Positions 51,394 through 58,274 of a stretch of 64,000 nucleotides of DNA are shown one piece after another. The stretch comes from a virus. How positions within the stretch are numbered: the stretch's first letter is position 1; each line of letters opens with the position of its first letter. The notes below the pieces were generated by a model. The model saw only the letters and a program-made list of their open reading frames with translations. It was not told where the DNA came from and searched no databases. The translations under genes and the position numbers were made by a program. The stretch spans positions 54,935-118,934 of the IMG/VR virus record IMGVR_UViG_3300030419_002087. The stretch is one strand, 5' to 3'.

Positions 51394-52338
51394 ATGAGAG
51401 ATGAATTTCTATGGGTTGAAAAATATCGCCCTAAAACTATTGATGACTGTATACTCCCAGAAACTACTAAGAAGACTTTTAAAGACTTTTTAGCTAAAGG
51501 GGAGATACCTAATTTACTTCTTGCAGGCCCTGCTGGTTGTGGTAAGACCACTATAGCTCGTGCTTTATGTGAAGAGTTGGGTTCGGATTATATTATAATT
51601 AATGGATCGGATGAAGGAAGATTCCTAGATACAGTTAGGAATCAAGCCAAAAACTTTGCTTCTACAGTATCACTCCAACAGAGTAATACTCACAAAGTCG
51701 TCATCATTGACGAGGCCGATAATACAACCCACGATGTTCAACTCCTCCTCAGAGCCAACATTGAGTCCTTCTATAAGAATTGCAGGTTTATATTCACATG
51801 CAATTACAAGAACAAGATCATTGAACCGCTCCATTCAAGGTGTGCCGTCGTTGACTTCACAATCAGTGGAGGATCGAAACCCGCAATCGCTGCTGCTTTC
51901 TTCCAACGACTTAACGACATCTTGGACAGTGAACGGATTGAAGCTGATAAGAAAGTCTTACTCGAACTCATCAATAAGCACTTCCCAGACTGGAGAAGAG
52001 TCCTAAATGAGTGCCAACGATATTCTGTTGGTGGTAAGATAGATAGTGCCATTTTAGCCGAGTTCTCTGACGTTAAAGTAAATGACCTTATTAAGAACCT
52101 TAAAGAGAAAAACTTTTCTGAAGTACGTAAGTGGGTCAACAGTAATCTGGACAATGATCCTTCTGTACTTCTTAGGCGTGTTTACGATGGTCTTACTACA
52201 TCCGTGGACGGCCCTAGCCTTGCTGCTGCTGTCCTCATTATTGCTAAGTATCAGTATCAGATTGCCTTTGTGGCGGATCAGGAAATTAATCTCATTGCTG
52301 CTTTGACTGAGATTATGGTTGAATGTAAATTCCGATGA
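51394..52338 (+). CDS. gp44: Clamp loader large subunit gp44
   Basis: AAA+ ATPase that opens and loads the gp45 clamp. EKYRPKTIDDCILPE opening, Walker A GPAGCGKTT at residues 45-53, Walker B IIDEAD (D106, E107), and sensor-1-type FIFTCNYKNKI with arginine-finger-type LHSRCAVVDF. 314 residues (T4: 319). Its partner gp62 is at 54827, after five inserted genes. Confidence 0.97.
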   Translation: MRDEFLWVEKYRPKTIDDCILPETTKKTFKDFLAKGEIPNLLLAGPAGCGKTTIARALCEELGSDYIIINGSDEGRFLDTVRNQAKNFASTVSLQQSNTHKVVIIDEADNTTHDVQLLLRANIESFYKNCRFIFTCNYKNKIIEPLHSRCAVVDFTISGGSKPAIAAAFFQRLNDILDSERIEADKKVLLELINKHFPDWRRVLNECQRYSVGGKIDSAILAEFSDVKVNDLIKNLKEKNFSEVRKWVNSNLDNDPSVLLRRVYDGLTTSVDGPSLAAAVLIIAKYQYQIAFVADQEINLIAALTEIMVECKFR

Positions 52339-52520
52339 GAATGAACAATGAAACTAAACTGGTGTTTGCTCTTGAACATGTTGCACACCTTGAAGATCTC
52401 ATAGAAGGTAACGAGTATGAACAATACTTAGAACGAAGTCTATCAACTATGAAGTATGAGTTTGAAAGACAATTATCAAATGAAAGACACCGCAAAGAGA
52501 GGAAAAATGCCAATTTATAG
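52335..52520 (+). CDS. Small helical protein, unknown
   Basis: 61 residues, charged and helical (VFALEHVAHLEDLIEGNEYE). Overlaps the gp44 stop by 4 bases (ATGA) and the next gene by 14. Function unknown. Confidence 0.65.
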   Translation: MRMNNETKLVFALEHVAHLEDLIEGNEYEQYLERSLSTMKYEFERQLSNERHRKERKNANL

Positions 52521-52809
52521 AGACTATGAGATTCGTATTAATCTCAATGAATTAATTGAGAAAAGAATCCCAGCGTGTAATCTTACACATAAAGATCATT
52601 GTCTAACTGAAGCTCAGATAGCAGATATTGCCCATGATATAAACATGGATTTGAATCTACATCCTATCTACGAACAGATAGACAAACATATAATGGCCTA
52701 TGTTAAGGCTGCTAATATTGATAACTCAGAACACTGGGTAGAAGAACAGTTACCTGATCTTCATGGCCCTGATTTTAATATTGATGAACGATCAATTGAC
52801 TTTGATTAA
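52507..52809 (+). CDS. Conserved cyanophage protein, first of a tandem paralogue pair
   Basis: 100 residues from the ATG at 52507 (GAGG ribosome-binding site just upstream). Opening MPIYRDYEIRINLNELIEKR matches MAIYRTNEIRIDLNELVSIR of the next gene, and both go on to L-x-x-x-x-I-Y-x-x-I-D-x-x-I. Soluble, acidic, mainly helical. No known domain. Confidence 0.75.
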   Translation: MPIYRDYEIRINLNELIEKRIPACNLTHKDHCLTEAQIADIAHDINMDLNLHPIYEQIDKHIMAYVKAANIDNSEHWVEEQLPDLHGPDFNIDERSIDFD

Positions 52810-52811
52810 TT

Positions 52812-53144
52812 ATGGCAATCTATAGGACAAATGAAATCCGAATTGATCTTAATGAACTTGTATCTATTCGATCTTCATTTCTTGGTGAGAAATTATCCGA
52901 AGAGGATATAGAAACTCTTGGTGATACTCTTAAATATAGTCTCACTTTTGATACAATATATGGGATGATAGATCAAGCAATCCTTGAGTATCTTGATAAG
53001 GATGAGAATCATTATGGTGAGATACAACCTGAACCTGGCCGTGAGGCTATGTTGAATGAGATTGAAAAGAATAAGAAACAATTTGAAATGGTTGATTTAG
53101 TATCACCATCATGGACAATCCAAGTACCAAGGAGGAAGAAATGA
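52812..53144 (+). CDS. Conserved cyanophage protein, second of a tandem paralogue pair
   Basis: 110 residues, related to the preceding gene over the first 65 residues and then divergent (an acidic helix and a basic RRKK end). The ribosome-binding site of pyrE lies inside its last codons and its stop overlaps pyrE (ATGA). Function unknown. Confidence 0.75.
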   Translation: MAIYRTNEIRIDLNELVSIRSSFLGEKLSEEDIETLGDTLKYSLTFDTIYGMIDQAILEYLDKDENHYGEIQPEPGREAMLNEIEKNKKQFEMVDLVSPSWTIQVPRRKK

Positions 53145-53689
53145 GAGAAGCATTTCTAGAACTTTTAAAGACATATGCTTTAAAAAGAGGTAAGTTCAAA
53201 TTATCATCTGGTAGGAATAGTAATCATTATATAAATTGCAAACCTGTTACCTTAAGTGGTGAAGGTCTTCGATATGTTTGCCCAATGCTTCTTCAGTGCA
53301 TCGAGGAAGGGTCTGTGGCGGTTGCCGGCATGACAATGGGTGCAGATCCCTTAGTGACTGGTGTTACTATATGTGCAGGTTTTAATAAACAAAAAATGGA
53401 TGCTCTTATAGTTCGTAAAGAACCTAAAGGTCATGGTACAGATGCATGGATTGAAGGCCCAACATTACCTAAAGGATCTGTAGTAACTGTATTAGAAGAT
53501 GTTATTACAACTGGTGGATCTTCTATTAAAGCTGCAGACAAATTGAGAGATATGGGTTATACTGTTAATCGTATAGTTTCTATAGTTAATCGTCAAGTCA
53601 ATGGAGAAGCCGATTCTGCTATGGAAGAAGCTGGATTAGAACTAATCAGTATCTACAGTATAGAGGAATTATTGCATGATTCTGAATGA
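53141..53689 (+). CDS. pyrE: Orotate phosphoribosyltransferase PyrE
   Basis: Pyrimidine synthesis: transfers ribose-5-phosphate from PRPP to orotate to give OMP. 182 residues. KFKLSSGRNSNHYINCKPVT (substrate loop), VAGMTMGADPLVTGV, the flexible RKEPKGHGT loop, and the PRPP motif VLEDVITTGGSS (117-128). ATG at 53141 has a perfect AGGAGGA ribosome-binding site. Likely acquired from a cyanobacterial host; it would boost UMP supply for phage DNA and RNA. Confidence 0.93.
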   Translation: MREAFLELLKTYALKRGKFKLSSGRNSNHYINCKPVTLSGEGLRYVCPMLLQCIEEGSVAVAGMTMGADPLVTGVTICAGFNKQKMDALIVRKEPKGHGTDAWIEGPTLPKGSVVTVLEDVITTGGSSIKAADKLRDMGYTVNRIVSIVNRQVNGEADSAMEEAGLELISIYSIEELLHDSE

Positions 53690-54827
53690 AATTGATGCGG
53701 AATATGCCGCAAATATATTCATCGATTACTTTTCTAATATGGATCGTATTGATGAATATCTTCGTAATGTAAAGATTGAGAGAGTTCTCAATCGTAGTCC
53801 TCTTTCTCAGTTCTATGAGGAGGAGGATACTCATGGTATGTTTACTTCCTTTGATATGCATCCAGAGGATATGGATATTGCATGTTATGAGGCCGTAGAT
53901 TTAAAGAAGACAAGTGGTAAGGTATCTGGTATTAGATCCTTAAGAGAGTTTAATGAGAAATTACAGATCACAACTTCTCATGCTATAGAAGATTCTGTGC
54001 CTGGAAAATCTCTTAAGTGGATGGTAGTTGAGAAGAATACTAATACCATTCTGGGTTTTTGTAGGTTTGGTTCTCCAACTATTAATTCTAAACCACGTAA
54101 TATATGGTTAGGTACTACTCCAGATCTTACGATATTTAATCGTCATGCCATCATGGGGTTTATTATTGTACCTACACAACCATTTGGATACAATTATCTT
54201 GGTGGTAAATTATTGGCCATGTTATGTTGTAGTCATGAGGTTAGAGAGATATTAAATAGAAAGTATGATGCAGATATTTGTCATTTTGAGACTACATCTC
54301 TTTATGGTTCTACCAAGAGTTCATCTCAGTATGACGGTTTAAAACCTATCATGAGATACAAAGGTCTTACTGATAGTAATTTTACACCATTGCTTCATGA
54401 TAATATTTTTAAGGAGTTAAACAGATGGTTTATAGAACGGAACAACGGAGAAACTCTAGTCAAGATAGACGCATCGAGTCGCAAGTTGAAAACACAACAA
54501 CGGATGATAGCTATCATCAAGAAGAACTTAAGTTCTCAAAAGGGTGTGGAATTCCAGACTGCGATTGCAAATGCAACAGCACTAACTGAGAAGAAGAGAA
54601 CATATTTTTCTGATTATGGTTTTTCAAATGTCCGTGAGGTTTTACTTGGTGAAGATAAACAACTTGTAGAGAATCCCCAGAACTTTGATAAGTTCTATAT
54701 GGAGTCTGTTGTAGCGAAATGGAAAAAGATGGCCTCTAAGAGATATAACAAACTTAAATCTTCTGGTAATTTAAGAACAGAATTGGAGGTTTGGACTAAA
54801 GATATGGACATTCAAATTATAAGATAA
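53676..54827 (+). CDS. DUF4338 / DruA-like protein
   Basis: 383 residues. The central part has LGFCRFGSPTI, RNIWLGTTPDL, IMGFIIVPTQPFGYNYLGGK, LLAMLCCSHEVREILNRKY and HFETTSLYGSTKSSSQYDG, in the order seen in the DUF4338 family that includes DruA of the Druantia defence system. The biochemical function of the family in phages is unknown. It lies between pyrE and gp62 and overlaps both (pyrE by 14 bases). The C-terminus is a long basic helical region. Confidence 0.75.
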   Translation: MILNEIDAEYAANIFIDYFSNMDRIDEYLRNVKIERVLNRSPLSQFYEEEDTHGMFTSFDMHPEDMDIACYEAVDLKKTSGKVSGIRSLREFNEKLQITTSHAIEDSVPGKSLKWMVVEKNTNTILGFCRFGSPTINSKPRNIWLGTTPDLTIFNRHAIMGFIIVPTQPFGYNYLGGKLLAMLCCSHEVREILNRKYDADICHFETTSLYGSTKSSSQYDGLKPIMRYKGLTDSNFTPLLHDNIFKELNRWFIERNNGETLVKIDASSRKLKTQQRMIAIIKKNLSSQKGVEFQTAIANATALTEKKRTYFSDYGFSNVREVLLGEDKQLVENPQNFDKFYMESVVAKWKKMASKRYNKLKSSGNLRTELEVWTKDMDIQIIR

Positions 54828-55207
54828 TGGAACTCAAACAGTGGCTTAATTCTATCAATCTAGTTAAGAATGATTTGATGGAAGAGGATCCTGATAACAT
54901 ACGTCAGTTTTCTCCTTTTATTATAAACAAGTGCATGTCTGGTCACATAGACACGGTAATGATTGCGAATGAGATGAACCTCAATCATGGCCTTGATAAA
55001 GATATGCAATATAAATTTTATCTAAATAGTGTGAGAAAAAGGAAGAGATATTCTCCCTGGCTCCGAAAGGATAAAGTCAAGGATCTTGATGTGGTCAAAT
55101 CATACTATGGTTATAGTAATGAAAAAGCCCAACAAGCCCTCCGCATTTTATCACCAGAACAAATTGACTACATTAAATCTAAACTTGAAACTGGAGGAAA
55201 AAAATGA
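54827..55207 (+). CDS. gp62: Clamp loader small subunit gp62
   Basis: 126 residues. Non-ATPase partner of gp44. The block VRKRKRYSPWLRKDK followed by VVKSYYGYSNEKAQQAL parallels T4 gp62 (VPRGKRYGKWAK, LAKRYQVNTNDAINY). Shorter than T4 (187). Directly upstream of regA as in T4 and overlapping it by 4 bases. Confidence 0.9.
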   Translation: MELKQWLNSINLVKNDLMEEDPDNIRQFSPFIINKCMSGHIDTVMIANEMNLNHGLDKDMQYKFYLNSVRKRKRYSPWLRKDKVKDLDVVKSYYGYSNEKAQQALRILSPEQIDYIKSKLETGGKK

Positions 55208-55635
55208 GTGTAACGGAACCTGAAATCCGTTGGTCGCCCGATCAGATGGTCGAGGTCATACTCAAAGAACCAGATGATTTCTTAAAGGTGAGGGAGACTC
55301 TAACAAGAATTGGAGTAGCATCCAGAAAAGAAAAGAAGTTATATCAATCTTGTCACATTCTGCATAAACAAGGTAAGTATTTTATAGTTCACTTTAAAGA
55401 ACTATTTGCATTAGATGGTAAGAAGGCCAATCTAACAGTTAATGATGTCCAACGTAGAAATAGAATCACCAATCTTTTAAGTGACTGGGGCTTAATTGAT
55501 GTTGTTAGTGGAGATAGTGTTAAAGAAGTTGCTCCATTAAATCAGATAAAAGTTCTTGCCTATAAAGAGAAGAATGATTGGGCATTAGAAACTAAGTACA
55601 ACATCGGTAAGAAGAAGAAGGCGGAGGAGTCTTAA
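55204..55635 (+). CDS. regA: Translational repressor RegA
   Basis: 143 residues. Binds ribosome-binding sites of early mRNAs and blocks translation. DQMVEVILKEPDDFLKVRET, LTRIGVASRKEKKLYQSCHI, GKYFIVHFKELFALDGK and DVQRRNRITNLLSDWGLIDV match the RegA family. Order gp62, regA, (insert), gp43 is as in T4. Confidence 0.95.
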   Translation: MSVTEPEIRWSPDQMVEVILKEPDDFLKVRETLTRIGVASRKEKKLYQSCHILHKQGKYFIVHFKELFALDGKKANLTVNDVQRRNRITNLLSDWGLIDVVSGDSVKEVAPLNQIKVLAYKEKNDWALETKYNIGKKKKAEES

Positions 55636-56249
55636 TGGATTATAATGTTATTACGTTATTTCCTAAGACTCTTGCTATATCACCAAACCCAATATTAGAA
55701 ATATCTAAAGAGGATTTAGACTATATTAATTCTCTCGAATTTACTAATAATGAGGGTAATCAAGTTAGCAGTTCTATTACTGTCTTAGAAGATGATTACT
55801 TTGAAAGTTGGCATGGGAAGATAACATCACAGATTGAGTATTTTACAAGAGATATACTCAAGATTCCAAGTACAGTTGGTTGGAGAGTAACTACTTCTTG
55901 GGTTAATAGAACTAGAGTTGGCGGATACCACCATTGGCATAATCATCCCAATTCATTTATTTCTGGTATCATTGCATTAACAGATAATAATAGAGTTGAG
56001 TTTGCTAGTTCTTGGCCTATATTTCCAGGCTGGATGCCTGATTACGATGAGATTAATATTCACAATGCAGAGAATATGAGTATGACTATGCAGACAGCTG
56101 GAACAATGTGTTTGTTCCCATCTTCTACGATGCACAGTGTACCTAGATTTGTTCCTGCTAAAGAAGATGATGTTAGGTTATCATTATCATTTAATTTAAT
56201 AGCTGATGGGCCTTTCTGTACTAGAGGAGTTAACTCTCTTAACATTTAG
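55635..56249 (+). CDS. 2OG-Fe(II) oxygenase-like protein (PF13759 type)
   Basis: 204 residues. The motif GGYHHWHNHPNSFISGI supplies the metal-binding His cluster. LFPSSTMHSVPRF and the Arg in VRLSLSFNL supply the distal His and 2-oxoglutarate contact. This is the layout of the putative 2OG-Fe(II) oxygenase family common in cyanophages. The substrate is unknown. It overlaps the regA stop (TAATG) and is followed by a 99-base leader ahead of hsp20. Confidence 0.88.
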   Translation: MDYNVITLFPKTLAISPNPILEISKEDLDYINSLEFTNNEGNQVSSSITVLEDDYFESWHGKITSQIEYFTRDILKIPSTVGWRVTTSWVNRTRVGGYHHWHNHPNSFISGIIALTDNNRVEFASSWPIFPGWMPDYDEINIHNAENMSMTMQTAGTMCLFPSSTMHSVPRFVPAKEDDVRLSLSFNLIADGPFCTRGVNSLNI

Positions 56250-56348
56250 TACGGTATATACGATATCATTATTAGAAGGATCTCTTATAATTAGTTACGT
56301 CGCCGAAAGGGACAACAAAACACAAACTCGCTCATAGGAGGAGCTATT

Positions 56349-56780
56349 ATGGGAAACCTAATAAGGTATCGTGCTGCCGATCTGCCCGAATTAATGGATC
56401 GGATTTCCAAAAACAGCATAGGAATGGATGATTATTTTGATCGTTTCTTCCAGATGGGAGACATCAACAGTAACTATCCTCCATACAATCTAGTACAAAT
56501 TGATAACATTAAATCTAGATTAGAAGTTGCACTGGCAGGATTCAACAAGAAAGAGATAACAGTTTACACAGAGTATGGTAAACTAATTGTTGAAGGTAAG
56601 AAGGAAGATAAAGAAGAAGAACAGTATCTACATAGAGGACTTGCACAAAGATCCTTCAAAAGGATCTGGTCTATGTCCGAGGATACTGAAGTTAATAATG
56701 TTGTCTTTAAAGACGGTATGTTAGTTGTGGATCTTGGAAAAGTTATTCCAGAACATCATGCTCGTAGGGATTACCTTTGA
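56349..56780 (+). CDS. hsp20: Small heat-shock protein Hsp20
   Basis: 143 residues. The alpha-crystallin domain has YNLVQIDNIKSRLEVALAGF, ITVYTEYGKLIVEGKKED, QRSFKRIWSMSEDTEVNNVV and the terminal motif FKDGMLVVDL. Most cyanomyoviruses carry this chaperone, thought to help fold or protect proteins during infection. AGGAGGAG ribosome-binding site before the ATG. The leader contains TATAAT (56286-56291) and a GAAA-looped hairpin (CC-GAAA-GG) near 56300. Confidence 0.93.
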   Translation: MGNLIRYRAADLPELMDRISKNSIGMDDYFDRFFQMGDINSNYPPYNLVQIDNIKSRLEVALAGFNKKEITVYTEYGKLIVEGKKEDKEEEQYLHRGLAQRSFKRIWSMSEDTEVNNVVFKDGMLVVDLGKVIPEHHARRDYL

Positions 56781-57229
56781 AGAAGTTAATCCCAGCAGAT
56801 GATCCCTTACTACATGGAAAAATAAAGAAGTGTAGTTATGATTTAGATCGTCATGAACTATCTAAAACATTAAGGGAAAATATGGCTCACCACAATGGGG
56901 TGGGCCTTTCTGCTAATCAGATTGGAATATGTGAGAGAGTATTTGTAATGGTTTCGGATATGGAAACTCAAGAAACTATTACGTGTTTCAATCCTAAAAT
57001 ATTAAAAGAATCTAAAGAAAAAATACTATTTGAGGAAGGATGTCTTTCTTTTCCTGACATATTTCTAAAGATAGAAAGGCCTAGTTCAGTTGTTGTTAAA
57101 TATGAGGATGAAGAAAAACATATACATAAGGTTAAGATGAGTGGTTTCATAGCGAGGATATTCCAACACGAATATGATCATATGGAAGGCATCGATTTTA
57201 CACAAAGAATAGAACATGAAAGATCTTAA
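56777..57229 (+). CDS. def: Peptide deformylase
   Basis: Removes N-terminal formyl groups from new proteins. 150 residues. All three metal/active-site motifs are intact: GVGLSANQ (41-48), EGCLS (87-91, metal-binding Cys) and HEYDH (131-135). It starts with TTG overlapping the hsp20 stop (TTGA). Shorter at the C-terminus than host enzymes, typical of phage forms. Such enzymes are proposed to favour turnover or synthesis of photosystem D1 protein in infected cyanobacteria. Confidence 0.95.
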   Translation: MKKLIPADDPLLHGKIKKCSYDLDRHELSKTLRENMAHHNGVGLSANQIGICERVFVMVSDMETQETITCFNPKILKESKEKILFEEGCLSFPDIFLKIERPSSVVVKYEDEEKHIHKVKMSGFIARIFQHEYDHMEGIDFTQRIEHERS

Positions 57230-57461
57230 GATTCCATTTGCAGTAATATCATTCCTTATTCTTCAAGGTGCTGGTGCAGTATGGTGGTCATCACAAATTG
57301 ATGGCAGAGTTAAAACTCTTGAAGAAAAGAGTCTTAATATAGCTCAAGAGAATCGTAGATATATCAGAGAGGTTATAATGCCTTCATATAATATAAGTGA
57401 AGGATGGAATAACCCACACTATGAAGCATGGTTAAAATCAGGAGGTTGGAAGACAAAATAA
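57216..57461 (+). CDS. Small membrane protein, unknown
   Basis: 81 residues: one N-terminal hydrophobic segment (IPFAVISFLILQGAGAVWWS), then a helical charged part (RVKTLEEKSLNIAQENRRYI). It overlaps def by 14 bases. Signal-anchor topology, no cleavage site; resembles many small cyanophage membrane proteins of unknown role. Confidence 0.75.
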   Translation: MKDLKIPFAVISFLILQGAGAVWWSSQIDGRVKTLEEKSLNIAQENRRYIREVIMPSYNISEGWNNPHYEAWLKSGGWKTK

Positions 57462-57465
57462 CCCC

Positions 57466-57494
57466 TTGCCATCTTTCATGGGATCGTATATAAT
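57466..57494 (+). promoter_or_regulatory. Sigma-70-like promoter for the structured RNA
   Basis: TTGCCA (57466-57471), 17-base spacer, TATAAT (57489-57494), placing the start near G57501. It directly precedes the foldable non-coding segment. Confidence 0.82.
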
Positions 57495-57500
57495 TCCTGT

Positions 57501-57695
57501 GTTGGGCCGACGGGTTCGACACGGAAGTGACTGAAGAACCCTGTTGGAATTAGGCGGGGTAAAGTATTGGGTCAGGCGTGGTGGCCGCTGGCATTGTCCA
57601 GAATCCTTACCAAGGGGACTCAAGTTGTAATGAACCTTACATCGCACACTAGCGATTCCCGTTACTTGAGGGTAAAATGAATTCCCTCCTTCCAC
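57501..57695 (+). ncRNA. Unassigned structured RNA
   Basis: This segment of about 200 bases is more GC-rich than its surroundings and holds no convincing gene on either strand. Perfect helices nest without conflict: GGGTTC/GAACCC (57512-57541) capped by CAC-GGAA-GTG; GGAATT/AATTCC (57546/57680) enclosing GGTAA/TTACC (57558/57607) with CTGG/CCAG inside, and CTCAAGT/ACTTGAG (57619/57664), which encloses TGTAA/TTACA and TCGC/GCGA. A sigma-70 promoter ends 6 bases upstream. The 5' part (GGGTTCGACACGG) resembles the tmRNA D-loop region, but no tag frame or matching acceptor stem is visible. The 3' end is undefined. Confidence 0.7.
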
Positions 57696-57715
57696 CCTAT
57701 AACTAATTTGGAATA

Positions 57716-58042
57716 ATGAGTTTAAAAGTTTTAGTTTTAAAATCTAAAGAGGATGTACTTGCTGAAGTTGCAGAGATACTTGTAGATGATCAGATAGTAG
57801 GGTATAATTTAAAAAATCCTCGTGCTCTTACATTATCACAAGTTAGAACTATTAATGAAGAAGTAGATCCAACAAGAGTCGGTGTTAACTTTACTAAATG
57901 GCAAATATATTCTGATGATACCGAATTTCAGATACCAGCTGATTGGGTAGTTACCATTTGTGAACCTTTAGAATCACTTAGAAAATCTTATGAAGGTAAG
58001 TTAAATGCCACAGAACATACAAGTATTAATCTTAACGAATAA
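57716..58042 (+). CDS. Conserved cyanophage protein with Sm-like pattern
   Basis: 108 residues. LKVLVLKSKEDVLAEVAEIL, VGYNLKNPRALTL and a later FQIPADWVVTICEPLESLRK pattern. The first two blocks repeat those of the neighbour at 58005 and the protein at 39657. RNA or protein binding is inferred only. Overlaps the next gene by 38 bases. First gene after the structured RNA. Confidence 0.78.
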   Translation: MSLKVLVLKSKEDVLAEVAEILVDDQIVGYNLKNPRALTLSQVRTINEEVDPTRVGVNFTKWQIYSDDTEFQIPADWVVTICEPLESLRKSYEGKLNATEHTSINLNE

Positions 58043-58274
58043 AACGGTTCTTATAGCCGAAGTTACAGAAGTGATGGCCGAGATAGGTGATCCAGATTGT
58101 AAATTAAGTAATACTCATCAACTATTAGATAATGTTACAGAATTAGAAGATCGTATAGTACCTTGGTTAGATTTCACCAATCAATCTGATATAATATTAA
58201 GGTCATCCGATATTCTTACTGTCGTAGAACCCAAACCTGAAATCTTAGCACACTACATTACATTACTTGATTGA
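58005..58274 (+). CDS. Conserved cyanophage protein with Sm-like pattern, paralogue of the preceding gene
   Basis: 89 residues. IQVLILTNKTVLIAEVTEVM, then CKLSNTHQLL and SDILTVVEPKPEI correspond to LKVLVLKSKEDVLAEVAEIL, YNLKNPRALT and DWVVTICEPLESL of its neighbour. The stop overlaps the polymerase start (TGATG). Confidence 0.75.
   Translation: MPQNIQVLILTNKTVLIAEVTEVMAEIGDPDCKLSNTHQLLDNVTELEDRIVPWLDFTNQSDIILRSSDILTVVEPKPEILAHYITLLD

Noticed and set aside
51656-52154. Open frames of 116 codons on both strands inside gp44
   Set aside because: Shadows of gp44, which carries intact AAA+ motifs throughout.
57501-57695. Standard tmRNA gene
   Set aside because: GGGTTCGACACGG recalls the tmRNA 5' region, but no acceptor stem pairs the ends, no tag reading frame ending in an Ala-rich degron is seen, and the TTCGAC bases are absorbed in a perfect hairpin.
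57438-57695. Minus-strand open frame of 85 codons across the structured RNA
   Set aside because: Composition is Pro/Arg/Cys-rich and unlike phage proteins; it covers the promoter and stems and has no ribosome-binding site.
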